This document shows positions 1-8,361 of a stretch of DNA of 64,000 bases, one piece after another. Under the pieces are notes generated by a model. That model saw nothing but the letters and a program-made list of their open reading frames with translations. It ran no database searches and was not told the DNA's origin. The DNA comes from Sebaldella termitidis ATCC 33386 (lineage in GTDB: Bacteria > Fusobacteriota > Fusobacteriia > Fusobacteriales > Leptotrichiaceae): positions 3,999,989 to 4,063,988 of the forward strand of contig NC_013517.1 of assembly GCF_000024405.1 (NCBI RefSeq), given 5' to 3'. The position numbers were made by a program, and so were the translations under genes. Within the stretch, counting starts at the first letter, position 1. Every line of letters begins with the position of its first letter.

Positions 1-22
1 CCTTCATATGGTTATATTCCAT
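1..22 (-). CDS. 5' end of a gene leaving the window at its left edge
   Basis: Reading leftward, a GGAGGGA ribosome binding site (31-37) lies 8 nt before an ATG at 22 that opens the frame MEYNHMK before the sequence ends. A longer start at 76 in the same frame has a weaker AGAGG site. Seven codons are too few to assign a family, so this only marks that a minus-strand gene probably begins here. Confidence 0.35.
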
Positions 23-389
23 TAATACGCTCCCTCCATTTTCTATATTCGATTCTATTGCCGAATATTTCACCATTTTTAACCTCTTTATTTTTATATA
101 CCAAAAAAGATCATAACATTAGATTATTTTTAAAGCTGTTTCTTCTGATTACACAGAAATTACAACAGAAAACTGATTATTTCAAATGGATTTTTTTTAT
201 TATTTTAGAACAGATTTCTGAATAAATACAGAATTGAATTTGAAATTATCTGATTATATTATTTTTTCATGTTACACTTTATAAAAAAACAGATTTAAAA
301 ACAGAAATATTAATTTTATTAAAAATACAAAAATAAAAAGGTTTTTCAGAATCAAAACCCGTTACTAAAATATATATGAATAATCACTA

Positions 390-540
390 TTATTCTATAC
401 AATATCGCAGGTTCAAAAAATTCTTCAATCTATTATACCCCGAATAATTCATTATGTCGATAGCTGTTCCTCAATATTTCCGGAATATTTTTCCAGTTGT
501 TGCAAATCAAAGCCTCGAAATTCAAGGTATATATCATTTT
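390..540 (-). pseudogene. possible remnant of a small protein gene
   Basis: On the minus strand about 28 codons without a start (roughly 456-540) read like ordinary protein, with the segment YLEFRGFDLQQLEKYSGNIE, and end in two stops. In another frame a 20-codon ORF (452 to 390) follows immediately. Amino-acid composition rather than homology suggests a decayed gene. The rest of 77-566 is AT-rich and shows nothing else I can support. Confidence 0.2.
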
Positions 541-566
541 AAAATATAAAAAACTATTTTAACAAA

Positions 567-1094
567 TTATTGAAGTCTTATTTTCACACCGCTGCCGAAT
601 ACATCCCAGATAATTGCTTCATCTCCGTACTCAACCGGTATTTTAAATACAATTTTACTTTCTTTAGCTTCTTCAGGCTTTATCTGTCCGGAAAATGCCC
701 CATAACCCGGCTCATCTGTTTTTACGCTGTCTATTTCCAGCATATACTCCGCTTCCCCCAGAAGTATTTTCCCCGAATTCGGCAGATTTTTATTTTCGCT
801 GTTTTTGTTTTTGACCATTACATCTATAACAAAATATTCTGCTCCTTCTTCTTTATTTAACAATATTTTTGAGTCATTTTTTAAAGAATCGGAGAGACTT
901 GTTTTTATAATAGTAATTTCAAAATGATCCGCTAAGAACGGCTTGTTAAACCTCACCAGCCTTACTTTTTTTTCACCTACCTCATAAGTTTTCACTGCTT
1001 TGTAATTCTTCACAAAAAGTCTGCAGCCTATACCGCCTGCAGCTAAAATCACAAGAAAAATAACCCCTGAAATTAAGATTCTTTTTCTTTTCAT
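567..1094 (-). CDS. membrane-anchored DUF4352-like protein
   Basis: A 175-residue protein of unknown function. Residues 1-5 are basic (MKRKR) and residues 7-25 are a single hydrophobic segment, so it is either membrane-anchored or exported. The rest looks like an immunoglobulin-like beta domain of the DUF4352/telokin type: a central strand pattern EYFVIDVMVKN is followed by a polar loop and a closing strand near WDVFGSG. Such domains are common in extracytoplasmic proteins of Gram-positive bacteria and fusobacteria; their role is generally unknown. A purine-rich AAGGATG site precedes the chosen ATG. It stands alone, without an obvious operon partner. Confidence 0.6.
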   Translation of the reverse strand: MKRKRILISGVIFLVILAAGGIGCRLFVKNYKAVKTYEVGEKKVRLVRFNKPFLADHFEITIIKTSLSDSLKNDSKILLNKEEGAEYFVIDVMVKNKNSENKNLPNSGKILLGEAEYMLEIDSVKTDEPGYGAFSGQIKPEEAKESKIVFKIPVEYGDEAIIWDVFGSGVKIRLQ

Positions 1095-1180
1095 TTTTGC
1101 TCACATCCTTATACTAAATTAAACATTTAATTTCCAAAAATCATATTAATATTTTATACAGTAAAACAGCTTTCTTACAG

Positions 1181-1448
1181 TTATTCCTCCAGTTTGACAA
1201 AAAGCTCCTCTAAAGCAATGCAGGCAGTTTCCACTTTTTCACTGTCCTGCTCGGATAAAAATCGGCTTCCCCCAGAGAGAAAATCCGTTAAATAAATACA
1301 GCTTAAGAATAATCGTTTTGGAATATAGTCCTGTTTTTTCCAGATTTCTGTAAATCTCGTTATATAATAAATCATCAAATGTATTTTCATTTCTCAGTTT
1401 TACCAGAAAATTCATTACCTTATTTTCAAAATCATTGAAATTCTCCAT
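1181..1448 (-). pseudogene. small protein gene interrupted by a one-base frameshift
   Basis: Two overlapping minus-strand frames fuse into one credible protein of about 88 residues if one base is removed from an A6 tract (T1334-1339 on the plus strand). The first part, MENFNDFENKVMNFLVK, runs into the tract; the second continues as QDYIPKRLFLSCIYLTDFLSG and ends ALEELFVKLEE. The start at 1448 has an upstream GGGAGTGG. No family is recognised. The shift may be a true mutation, a slippage-controlled switch or a base-call error in a homopolymer. Confidence 0.45.
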
Positions 1449-1639
1449 TTTCCAAAACCACTCCCAAAGAAAAAACTGTTTTTTATTCATAAAAATATAT
1501 AAAACATTGTATCACGTACTCTGTGAAAACTCTAACATTATTAATTTAACACTGCTTTAGTAAAATTTATTTATTTTCCATTTTTTGCAATACACATTTT
1601 ATATTAGAACATAACATAATATTATTTTTACATAATATC

Positions 1640-1667
1640 AAAAAAAGCTGCCCTTATTAAGAGCAGC
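1640..1667 (-). terminator. intrinsic terminator after transketolase
   Basis: A hairpin with arms GCTGC and GCAGC, extended by CTT/AAG around an ATT loop (1647-1667), is followed in the minus direction by a run of seven T. It lies just past the transketolase stop and ends the sorC-gutM-tkt unit. Confidence 0.85.
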
Positions 1668-1675
1668 CTGTGTTT

Positions 1676-3655
1676 TTATCCTTTTATTTTATTAACGATT
1701 TTTTCTACTGTAAATCCATATTCTTCTATTACTTTTCCTGCCGGTGCTGATGCTCCGAATGTATCTATTCCTATTGCCAGTCCGTCCATTCCTACATATT
1801 TATGCCATCCGAATGTCGATCCCATCTCAAGTGATACTCTGTTTCTTACTCCTTTTGGAAGGATACTTTCCTTATACTCACAGCTCTGTCTTTCAAAAAG
1901 CTCCATACTCGGCATACTTACTACCCTTACTGATTCTCCTGCTTTTTCCAGTTCCTTTGCTGCTCCCACTGCCAGAGATACTTCTGATCCTGTTGCTATT
2001 ATTATTCTTCCAAAATCTTTGTTTGTCTCGTAAGATACATATGCTCCCTTTGCTACATCTTCCATTGACGAACCTTCTGTTACATCCAGATTCTGTCTGC
2101 TTAATACTAAAAGTGTCGGTGTCTTCTTACTTTCTGCAGCTACCTTCCATGCTCCCTGTGTTTCTCTGCTGTCTGCTGGTCTTATTACATTTATATTCGG
2201 AATTGCTCTTAAACCTGCAAGCTGTTCTATCGGTTCATGTGTCGGACCGTCTTCCCCTACTGCTATACTGTCATGAGTAAGTACATAAGTTACCGGTAAT
2301 CCCATTAATGCTGATAATCTTATTGCTGCCTTCACATAGTCACTGAATACAAAGAATGTTCCCCCGAATGTCTTCAGTCCTCCGTGTAATACCATTCCGT
2401 TCAGTATCGCTCCCATTGCAAATTCTCTTACTCCAAACTGAATATTTCTGTTTTCTCTGTGCTCTGCGTCAAACAGTCCTTCTCCTTTTATCATTGTCAT
2501 ATTTGAATGTGCTAAGTCTGCCGAGCCTCCTATGAAATTCGGTATCTGTCCTGCTATTGCATTTATCGCATCATTTGATGCATTTCTTGTTGCCTGTGAA
2601 TGTCCTGCTTCATATGCCGGGAATTCTATCTTTATATTATCAAATAATGTTCCTGCCGCTATTTCTTCTATCTCTTTTCCCAGCTCAGGATATTTTTCCT
2701 TATACTTTCCTACAAGGGCTTTCCATTCCTCTGACTTTGCTGTTCCTCTTTCTGCTACTGATTTCTTATAGTCCTCATATACCTCTGCCGGAACTTCAAA
2801 TGCTTCATAGTCCCATTTCAGATATTCTCTTAATCCTTTTGTTTCTTCTGCTCCCAAAGGTGCCCCGTGTGAACTGTTCTTTCCTGCTTTTGTCGGTGCT
2901 CCGTATCCTATTACTGTTTTTATCTCTATTAATGTCGGCTTTGTTACATCTTTCTTTGCTTCTTTTATTGCCGCATCTATTGCTCCAAGATCATTGCCGT
3001 CTTTTACCGTTAGTACCTGCCAGCCGTAAGCTTCATATCTCTTAGCCACATCTTCTGTAAATGTTTCTCTTGTTTCACCATCAAGACATATATCATTGGA
3101 ATCATAAAGTACTACCAGTTTCCCCAGCTTCTGTACTCCTGCAAATGAACTTGCCTCTCCGCTCACACCTTCCATAAGATCTCCGTCTCCGCAGATTACA
3201 TATGTAAAGTGATCTATTATATTCATATCTTCTTTATTATATTTTTTCGCAAGATGTGTTTCTGCCAGTGCCATTCCCACTGCTGTGGCAATTCCCTGTC
3301 CAAGGGGACCTGTTGTCGTGTCCACTCCTTTTGTATGTCCGAACTCAGGATGTCCTGGTGTCTTAGAACCCCACTGTCTGAAATTCTTTATGTCTTCCAT
3401 AAACACATCAAAACCGCTTAAATGTAATAATGAATATATTAACATCGATCCGTGTCCTGCTGACAGTACAAATCTGTCTCTGTTCAGCCATTCAGGTTCT
3501 TTTGGATTCACGTTAAGGTGTTCGCTCCAAAGTGTGTACGCCATAGGTGCCGCACCTAATACTATTCCGGGATGTCCTGACTTTGACTTCTCTATCGCAT
3601 CCACTCCCAGCATTCTTATTGCATCTACTGACAATTGTTTTACATTTTTTTCCAT
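1676..3655 (-). CDS. tkt: transketolase
   Basis: Transketolase, a TPP-dependent cytoplasmic enzyme moving two-carbon units between ketose and aldose phosphates in the pentose phosphate pathway. At 659 residues it is full length. Visible landmarks are the substrate histidine in SGHPG (His28), GPLGQG near 116-121, the TPP/Mg motif GDGDLMEG at 156-163, the catalytic glutamate in FGVREFAMG near 410, and [15 protein letters not shown] near 473. It is the last gene of a unit with a SorC regulator and GutM, 25 nt after gutM. That context suggests induction with the upstream sugar-alcohol genes, though it could also be the general housekeeping transketolase. A terminator follows closely. Confidence 0.96.
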   Translation of the reverse strand: MEKNVKQLSVDAIRMLGVDAIEKSKSGHPGIVLGAAPMAYTLWSEHLNVNPKEPEWLNRDRFVLSAGHGSMLIYSLLHLSGFDVFMEDIKNFRQWGSKTPGHPEFGHTKGVDTTTGPLGQGIATAVGMALAETHLAKKYNKEDMNIIDHFTYVICGDGDLMEGVSGEASSFAGVQKLGKLVVLYDSNDICLDGETRETFTEDVAKRYEAYGWQVLTVKDGNDLGAIDAAIKEAKKDVTKPTLIEIKTVIGYGAPTKAGKNSSHGAPLGAEETKGLREYLKWDYEAFEVPAEVYEDYKKSVAERGTAKSEEWKALVGKYKEKYPELGKEIEEIAAGTLFDNIKIEFPAYEAGHSQATRNASNDAINAIAGQIPNFIGGSADLAHSNMTMIKGEGLFDAEHRENRNIQFGVREFAMGAILNGMVLHGGLKTFGGTFFVFSDYVKAAIRLSALMGLPVTYVLTHDSIAVGEDGPTHEPIEQLAGLRAIPNINVIRPADSRETQGAWKVAAESKKTPTLLVLSRQNLDVTEGSSMEDVAKGAYVSYETNKDFGRIIIATGSEVSLAVGAAKELEKAGESVRVVSMPSMELFERQSCEYKESILPKGVRNRVSLEMGSTFGWHKYVGMDGLAIGIDTFGASAPAGKVIEEYGFTVEKIVNKIKG

Positions 3656-3680
3656 TTAGCCATCTCCTCTTTTCCTTTTT

Positions 3681-4055
3681 TTAGTTTTCTTCTTTATTTT
3701 TCAAATTTCTTATCTGTTCTACGGCTGTTTTTATACTTTTTCCATATTTCTTATCTGTGTAAGCTTTATTATAAAGATCATCAATATTTTCTCCCAATAT
3801 TTCGGACAAATCCTTGAATCTGCTGAAAGTGCTGAATCCTCTCATAATTTTGCTGTCTATAACTGTCCCGCCTGCATCGGAACACAGTATGACGGCACAG
3901 CCTGAAAAAGCTCCCTTTGCCACGCCGAATCCTACATCTCCTTTTTGCCTTAATTCTATCAGCATCTGGGTATAATTTTTGGACTGCAGATATATAAAAT
4001 ATCTCTGAAGTGCCATGGCTATTACCACAAGTATTATTATATAAATATAATTCAT
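3681..4055 (-). CDS. gutM: glucitol-operon activator GutM/SrlM family protein
   Basis: A 124-residue protein with an N-terminal membrane segment (residues 3-17) and a cytoplasmic part containing KGDVGFGVAKGAF, the hallmark of the GutM/SrlM family. In enteric bacteria GutM activates the glucitol PTS operon together with a repressor; how it works is poorly known. It lies 3 nt after the SorC regulator and 25 nt before transketolase. Its presence links this distal unit to the glucitol-type PTS genes about 8 kb upstream, though the sugar need not be sorbitol. Confidence 0.85.
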   Translation of the reverse strand: MNYIYIIILVVIAMALQRYFIYLQSKNYTQMLIELRQKGDVGFGVAKGAFSGCAVILCSDAGGTVIDSKIMRGFSTFSRFKDLSEILGENIDDLYNKAYTDKKYGKSIKTAVEQIRNLKNKEEN

Positions 4056-4058
4056 AGT

Positions 4059-5024
4059 CTATTCACCTTTTTCTATATAGTTTTCTATCTCCTTAGCAAT
4101 ACTGTAGTTAGTTACCAGTACATCCAGAAATTTACCGTTCAATGCACCAATTACCGCATCTGTCTTTTCTACTCCTGCTGCGGCTCCGATTACTGTTCTT
4201 ATTTTCTTCAGATCATCAAGCTCTATTCCTATAACTCTTTCATTAAATTCAAAATTGTAATTTTCCCCGCTTTTATTGTAGAACTGCAGACATATATCCC
4301 CCACTACATTATTCTGCTTAAACTCTTCCAGCTCTGTTTTATTAAAATAGCCTGTTTTCATCATTGTAGACTCCTGACTCAGCGGTGTTCCTATTCCCAC
4401 CATGGCAATATCGCATTTTTTTCCGTATGAAATTATATCTGAAATATTTTTTTCTTTCAAAAATTCATTTTTTATCTCTTTTTTGGAAACAACTGCCGGT
4501 GCATGAAGAAGCTTAAATTCCCCTCCGTATTTTTTTACAAAATCAAGAACAATATCATTCGGATGTATTTCCTGCTGTATTTGTCCGGTTCCTCCTATCA
4601 GCGGAAGAAACGTAAGATTCAGATTCTGCCTTTTAGTTACATAATCCACTACGAGTTTTATTGTAGTTCCCATAGAAAAGCCTATTATATTATCTTTTTC
4701 AAGGACTCTGTCAAAATATTCCGCAGCAGCTTTTGCCACTTCCTTTTTTTGGATATATTCATCATTTTCATCAGGCACTATTATTACTTCCCTGAGTTCG
4801 TATCTTTTTTCCAGCTTTTCTGCAAGGTCAAAATAGTCATTGTTAAAAGGGTTTACAAGTTCCAGTTTTACTATCCCCTGTTCTTTTCCTCCTTTTAGAA
4901 GTCTTGCCACTGTTGGTCTTGATATCCCAAGGATTTCAGCTATCTCATTCTGTGTATAGCCTTCTTCATAATATAATTTGCATGTCTTGTATATCATTGC
5001 TAATTCGTCTGTTATTTTTTTCAC
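4059..5024 (-). CDS. SorC-family sugar-responsive transcriptional regulator
   Basis: A 321-residue SorC/DeoR-type regulator. Residues 23-42 form a winged-helix recognition region (YTQNEIAEILGISRPTVARL). The remainder is the sugar-phosphate sensing domain with the segments IGFSMGTTI, LPLIGGTGQI and VGIGTPL typical of SorC proteins. Translation is likely from GTG with GGAGG six bases upstream. A perfect TTGACA-N17-TATAAT promoter precedes it with a 14-bp palindrome at the start point, so autorepression is likely. Related palindromes flank the promoter of the PTS operon, making this the probable local regulator. Its effector is unknown, expected to be a phosphorylated sugar or polyol. Confidence 0.9.
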   Translation of the reverse strand: MKKITDELAMIYKTCKLYYEEGYTQNEIAEILGISRPTVARLLKGGKEQGIVKLELVNPFNNDYFDLAEKLEKRYELREVIIVPDENDEYIQKKEVAKAAAEYFDRVLEKDNIIGFSMGTTIKLVVDYVTKRQNLNLTFLPLIGGTGQIQQEIHPNDIVLDFVKKYGGEFKLLHAPAVVSKKEIKNEFLKEKNISDIISYGKKCDIAMVGIGTPLSQESTMMKTGYFNKTELEEFKQNNVVGDICLQFYNKSGENYNFEFNERVIGIELDDLKKIRTVIGAAAGVEKTDAVIGALNGKFLDVLVTNYSIAKEIENYIEKGE

Positions 5025-5093
5025 ACTCTACCTCCAATTAGCTACAAAGCTTGTATTTTTGACTTAGTATGCATTTATCTTTTGTTCTTATGC

Positions 5094-5107
5094 ATTACAT
5101 ATGTAAT
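5094..5107 (-). promoter_or_regulatory. candidate SorC operator at its own promoter
   Basis: ATTACATATGTAAT is a perfect 14-bp palindrome lying at the expected transcription start of the sorC promoter. Three sites before the PTS operon (16059-16072, 16149-16162, 16395-16408) share its core ATNTGTNN with ACA or GCA in front. Location and symmetry suggest a repressor site; the binding protein is inferred. Confidence 0.6.
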
Positions 5108-5108
5108 C

Positions 5109-5137
5109 ATTATATAGCTTATTTTTTCATTTGTCAA
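5109..5137 (-). promoter_or_regulatory. sorC-gutM-tkt promoter
   Basis: On the minus strand TTGACA (5132-5137) and TATAAT (5109-5114) are separated by 17 bp, a perfect sigma70-type consensus. It drives the SorC regulator, GutM and transketolase. Confidence 0.85.
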
Positions 5138-5295
5138 ATAATAAAACTACCAATCTTTAGCTATTGATTTTATATCTGTTACTTTTCCGGTGTGTTAGGG
5201 ATATATTATTTTTGTTGTACAGCCTGATATGCTTTTGACAGAAGACGGAACGGAAATCTTCATGTAATTTCCGTTTATCTTCTTTATTTACAGCC

Positions 5296-6285
5296 TTAAA
5301 TAATTACATCCAAAATTTCTTCTTCAGAAAATCCTGAGAAATATTCACTAACATTTACTGTCTTCAAATATTCCGCTATTTCACTTATCATATATTTTTT
5401 TCCTTTCAAGCCACTTTCCAAATCTTCTATTTCCCTGCTTGAAAAGAAATCTCCATATAGTTTTATATTTTCTATAAGTCCGTCTTTTAATTTTATATAG
5501 CTTTCTACCTTTCCGGCAGTATATTTTCTCTGTCTGTGAATGTCCGCTTCAGGTGATTCGCCATAATTCCATTCCCATTTGTCATATTTTTCTTTTTTCA
5601 GCTTCTCTATCTCTTTTTTGTCATTTTCAGTAAGAACATACTCCTCAAATTCTTCCATTCTGTTTTTCATATGTTCAAATAAGGCAACTTTAAAATCTGA
5701 AACTTCCTTTATCTTACTGTCTTCCCCTATATAATCCTTTATGTTGGCTACCCTGCTTTTTATTGATTTCAGACCCTTTGATTCGATTTTATCCTTTGAT
5801 ACCTTCAAACTGTTTACCAGCTCTTCCATTTCGCTGTTAAATAATAAAGTTCCGTGATGCAGAATTTTTTTCTTAAAAATATATTGGGCATTTCCAGAGA
5901 ATTTTTTACCATCTATTGCCAGATCATTTCTGCTGTTAAATTCCGCTTTTATTCCTAATTCACCCAGAAGATCAACTATAGGTCTTGTAAAAAAGCTGAA
6001 ATCAAAATCAGCAAGATCCTTTTTTTCCTGTATAAAAGAAAAATTTATATTTCCCAGATCGTGATAAACTGCTCCTCCTCCTGACATACGTCTTACTACA
6101 TGTATTCCCTTTTTTTCCACATAATCAAGATTAATTTCAGATATGGTATTCTGGTGCTTTCCTATTACTATAGTAGGTTCATTCTGCCATAAGAAAAAAT
6201 ACTCGCCGTCAAGATTTTTCAGCACATACTCTTCAAGTGCAAGATTATATCTGGGGTTATTATTTTCATTAATTATATATTTCAT
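5296..6285 (-). CDS. lplA: lipoate-protein ligase A
   Basis: Attaches lipoate through lipoyl-AMP to a lysine of lipoyl domains. The RRMSGGGAVYHD motif (residues 65-76) and the catalytic lysine in GKKFSGNAQ (Lys128) are clear, and a C-terminal accessory domain gives a typical length of 329 residues. I chose the ATG at 6285 (MKYIINENNN), which has GAGG six bases upstream, over an ATG 18 bases earlier with no such site. It lies just downstream of the E2 and E3 genes, both of which have a lipoyl domain, so it likely lipoylates that complex. A terminator and an extended -10 promoter separate the two, so it can be transcribed independently. Confidence 0.93.
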   Translation of the reverse strand: MKYIINENNNPRYNLALEEYVLKNLDGEYFFLWQNEPTIVIGKHQNTISEINLDYVEKKGIHVVRRMSGGGAVYHDLGNINFSFIQEKKDLADFDFSFFTRPIVDLLGELGIKAEFNSRNDLAIDGKKFSGNAQYIFKKKILHHGTLLFNSEMEELVNSLKVSKDKIESKGLKSIKSRVANIKDYIGEDSKIKEVSDFKVALFEHMKNRMEEFEEYVLTENDKKEIEKLKKEKYDKWEWNYGESPEADIHRQRKYTAGKVESYIKLKDGLIENIKLYGDFFSSREIEDLESGLKGKKYMISEIAEYLKTVNVSEYFSGFSEEEILDVII

Positions 6286-6447
6286 TCCGGACCTCTTTTC
6301 CATTATCTAAATTTATATATAAAACAAACAGGATATCCAGTCTGTTAACGATATTCTGCCGGACTGTCCTTCTTTATTTTATACATCGATTTACACAGAT
6401 ATTCAGAATAATTTTCTGTTTCCTAAAAATATACATAATACTAGAAA

Positions 6448-6458
6448 ATTATAGCATA
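6448..6458 (-). promoter_or_regulatory. candidate extended -10 promoter for lplA
   Basis: Reading minus, TATGCTATAAT contains a TGN-TATAAT extended -10 element about 160 bases before lplA. No good -35 is seen. It lies downstream of the E3 terminator, supporting a separate lplA transcript. Confidence 0.45.
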
Positions 6459-6572
6459 GAAACTATAAAACTATATTTAAAATAAAAAATTTTCTGCATA
6501 ATATTTTATTATATTCTGAATCTGTATTAGACAGATTTCTCCAAACCCTTTATTTCACAATACTAAATTCTA

Positions 6573-6628
6573 AAAAAAACAAGGAACTCATACAAAATTT
6601 ATTTTTATTTTGAAGTAGTCCCTTGTTT
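6573..6628 (-). terminator. terminator after the dehydrogenase-complex operon
   Basis: Arms AACAAGGGACT and AGTTCCTTGTT (one bulged base) enclose an AT-rich loop and are followed, in the minus direction, by eight T. It ends the E1-E2-E3 unit. Confidence 0.8.
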
Positions 6629-6653
6629 ATTATTTATATGAATGGGGAATTCA

Positions 6654-8342
6654 TTATTTTTTCTTCGGCAGATGAAGAGCCTTTCCAAGACAGTCAGCAC
6701 ATGCCTCCAGTATTGCTTCCGAGAATGTAGGGTGCGCATAGATCAGCTCTGAAGCTTCCTCTATTGTTATCTCCATTTCCATCAAGATTACTCCCGCACT
6801 TATCATCTCTGTTGCCTTACTCCCTATTACATGCACTCCCAGTATCTCTCCGTAATTATCATCACAGATTACCTTTACAAATCCTTCTTCCTCACTTGAA
6901 GCTATCGCTCTCCCGTTGGCTCCAAAGTTAAATCTTCCTGTTCTTATCTTTCCGTATTTCTTTAACGCTTCTTCTTCTGTCAGTCCCACTGATGCTATCT
7001 CTGGAAGAGTATACACACATTTCGGCGTATTATCCAGTCTTACCTCTTCTCTTCCTCCCAGTGCATTTCCTGCTGCCGTTTCTCCCATCTTAAAGGCTGA
7101 ATGGGCTAACATCGATAATCCATTTATATCTCCTGCTGCATAAACTCCCGCTATACTTGTTTCCATATATTCATTTACTATAAGCCTTCCTCTGTCCTGC
7201 TTTATTTCCAATCCATCCACACAGCTTAGGTCTGCCTCTCTTCCTATTGAGAAAAGTACATAGTCGCTGCTTAAGCTCTCTCCGCTCTTTAATACTGTCT
7301 CTATCTCTTTTCCCTTATCCTTAAATCCTGTTACCTGTTTATCTGTCAGAAGCTTTATCCCTTTTTTCTTAAATATCTTTTCCAGCTCCTGTGATATCTC
7401 CTTATCATTGAAAGGTAAAAGGTTTGACATTGCTTCCACTATTGTTACTTCTGTTCCGTATCCTCTGAATATCTCCGCAAACTCACAGCCTATTACTCCT
7501 CCTCCGACTATAACCAGTCTTTCAGGTACTTTATTAAGGTCTAGTATCGTTGTACTTGTCAGTATCTTATCACTGTCTATTCCGGGTATATTCAGATATC
7601 TTGTTTTTGATCCTCCTGCAAGGATTATCTTCTTACCTTTCAGTACCTGTCCGTCTTCCAGTGTTACTTTCTTTCCTTCTCCAAGCTTTCCTGCTGTACT
7701 GTATACATCTACGCCGTAGCTTCTCAGCAAGCCTCCCACTCCCTGTGAAAGCTTCTTTGTTACCTTATTCTTAAATTCCACTGCCTTTGTCAGATCTGAT
7801 ATATTCTTTGTTACCTTTATATCCAGTCCTCTTGACTCTGCTTTTTCTGCTTCTTCCAATATTTCTATATTCTTTATATATGTTTTGGTAGGAATACAGC
7901 CTCTGTTCAGACATGTTCCTCCAAGCTCTCTTTTTTCTACTAAAGCTGTTTTGGCTCCAAGCTGGGATGCCTTGTTGGCTGATATATATCCTGCCGGTCC
8001 TCCGCCTATTACTATTACATCATATTCTTTTTCATCTGATGTCTTTGTTTCGGTCTTTACTTCCTCTTTCTTTTCTGCTTCTTTTACTTCGCTTACACTT
8101 TCTCCTTTTTCTCCAATATAGCCTATTACTGTAAATACCGGCAGTACTTCATTCTCAAATCTTACTTTCTTTAGAAGATAACCCGAGCTCTCGGCTTCTA
8201 CCTCCATATTTACTTTATCTGTCAGTATTTCGACTATTGGTTCCCCTTCTTTTATGGCTTCTCCTTCTTCCTTCAGCCACTTTATTATAGTTCCTTCTTC
8301 CATTGACATTCCTGCTTTAGGCATTATTATTTCTACTGACAT
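6654..8342 (-). CDS. acoL: dihydrolipoyl dehydrogenase (E3) with an N-terminal lipoyl domain
   Basis: FAD enzyme that reoxidises the dihydrolipoyl group of the E2 partner with NAD. At 562 residues it exceeds the usual 470 because residues 1-80 are a lipoyl domain with the lipoylated Lys43 in TDKVN, followed by a charged linker. Next come the FAD fold (VIGGGPAGY, 112-120), the redox disulfide Cys144/Cys149 in GGTCLNRGCIP, an NAD fold (VIVGGGVIGCEFAE) and the C-terminal His-Glu pair in AHPTFSEA. The lipoyl domain is almost the same as that of the adjacent E2, indicating domain duplication. E3 with a lipoyl domain is known from acetoin and some pyruvate dehydrogenase complexes. The acoL symbol is by resemblance only. 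Confidence 0.93.
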   Translation of the reverse strand: MSVEIIMPKAGMSMEEGTIIKWLKEEGEAIKEGEPIVEILTDKVNMEVEAESSGYLLKKVRFENEVLPVFTVIGYIGEKGESVSEVKEAEKKEEVKTETKTSDEKEYDVIVIGGGPAGYISANKASQLGAKTALVEKRELGGTCLNRGCIPTKTYIKNIEILEEAEKAESRGLDIKVTKNISDLTKAVEFKNKVTKKLSQGVGGLLRSYGVDVYSTAGKLGEGKKVTLEDGQVLKGKKIILAGGSKTRYLNIPGIDSDKILTSTTILDLNKVPERLVIVGGGVIGCEFAEIFRGYGTEVTIVEAMSNLLPFNDKEISQELEKIFKKKGIKLLTDKQVTGFKDKGKEIETVLKSGESLSSDYVLFSIGREADLSCVDGLEIKQDRGRLIVNEYMETSIAGVYAAGDINGLSMLAHSAFKMGETAAGNALGGREEVRLDNTPKCVYTLPEIASVGLTEEEALKKYGKIRTGRFNFGANGRAIASSEEEGFVKVICDDNYGEILGVHVIGSKATEMISAGVILMEMEITIEEASELIYAHPTFSEAILEACADCLGKALHLPKKK

Positions 8343-8361
8343 ATTATTCCTTTCTATCCTA

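Noticed and set aside
1744-3045. Long open frames antisense to transketolase
   Set aside because: They lie opposite a certain gene, are dominated by leucine, proline and serine as expected from the reverse strand, and have no ribosome binding sites.
5240-5285. Terminator after lplA
   Set aside because: Nested inverted repeat (GAAGA..ACGGAAAT / ATTTCCGT..TCTTC) has no T run in the minus direction; too weak to call.
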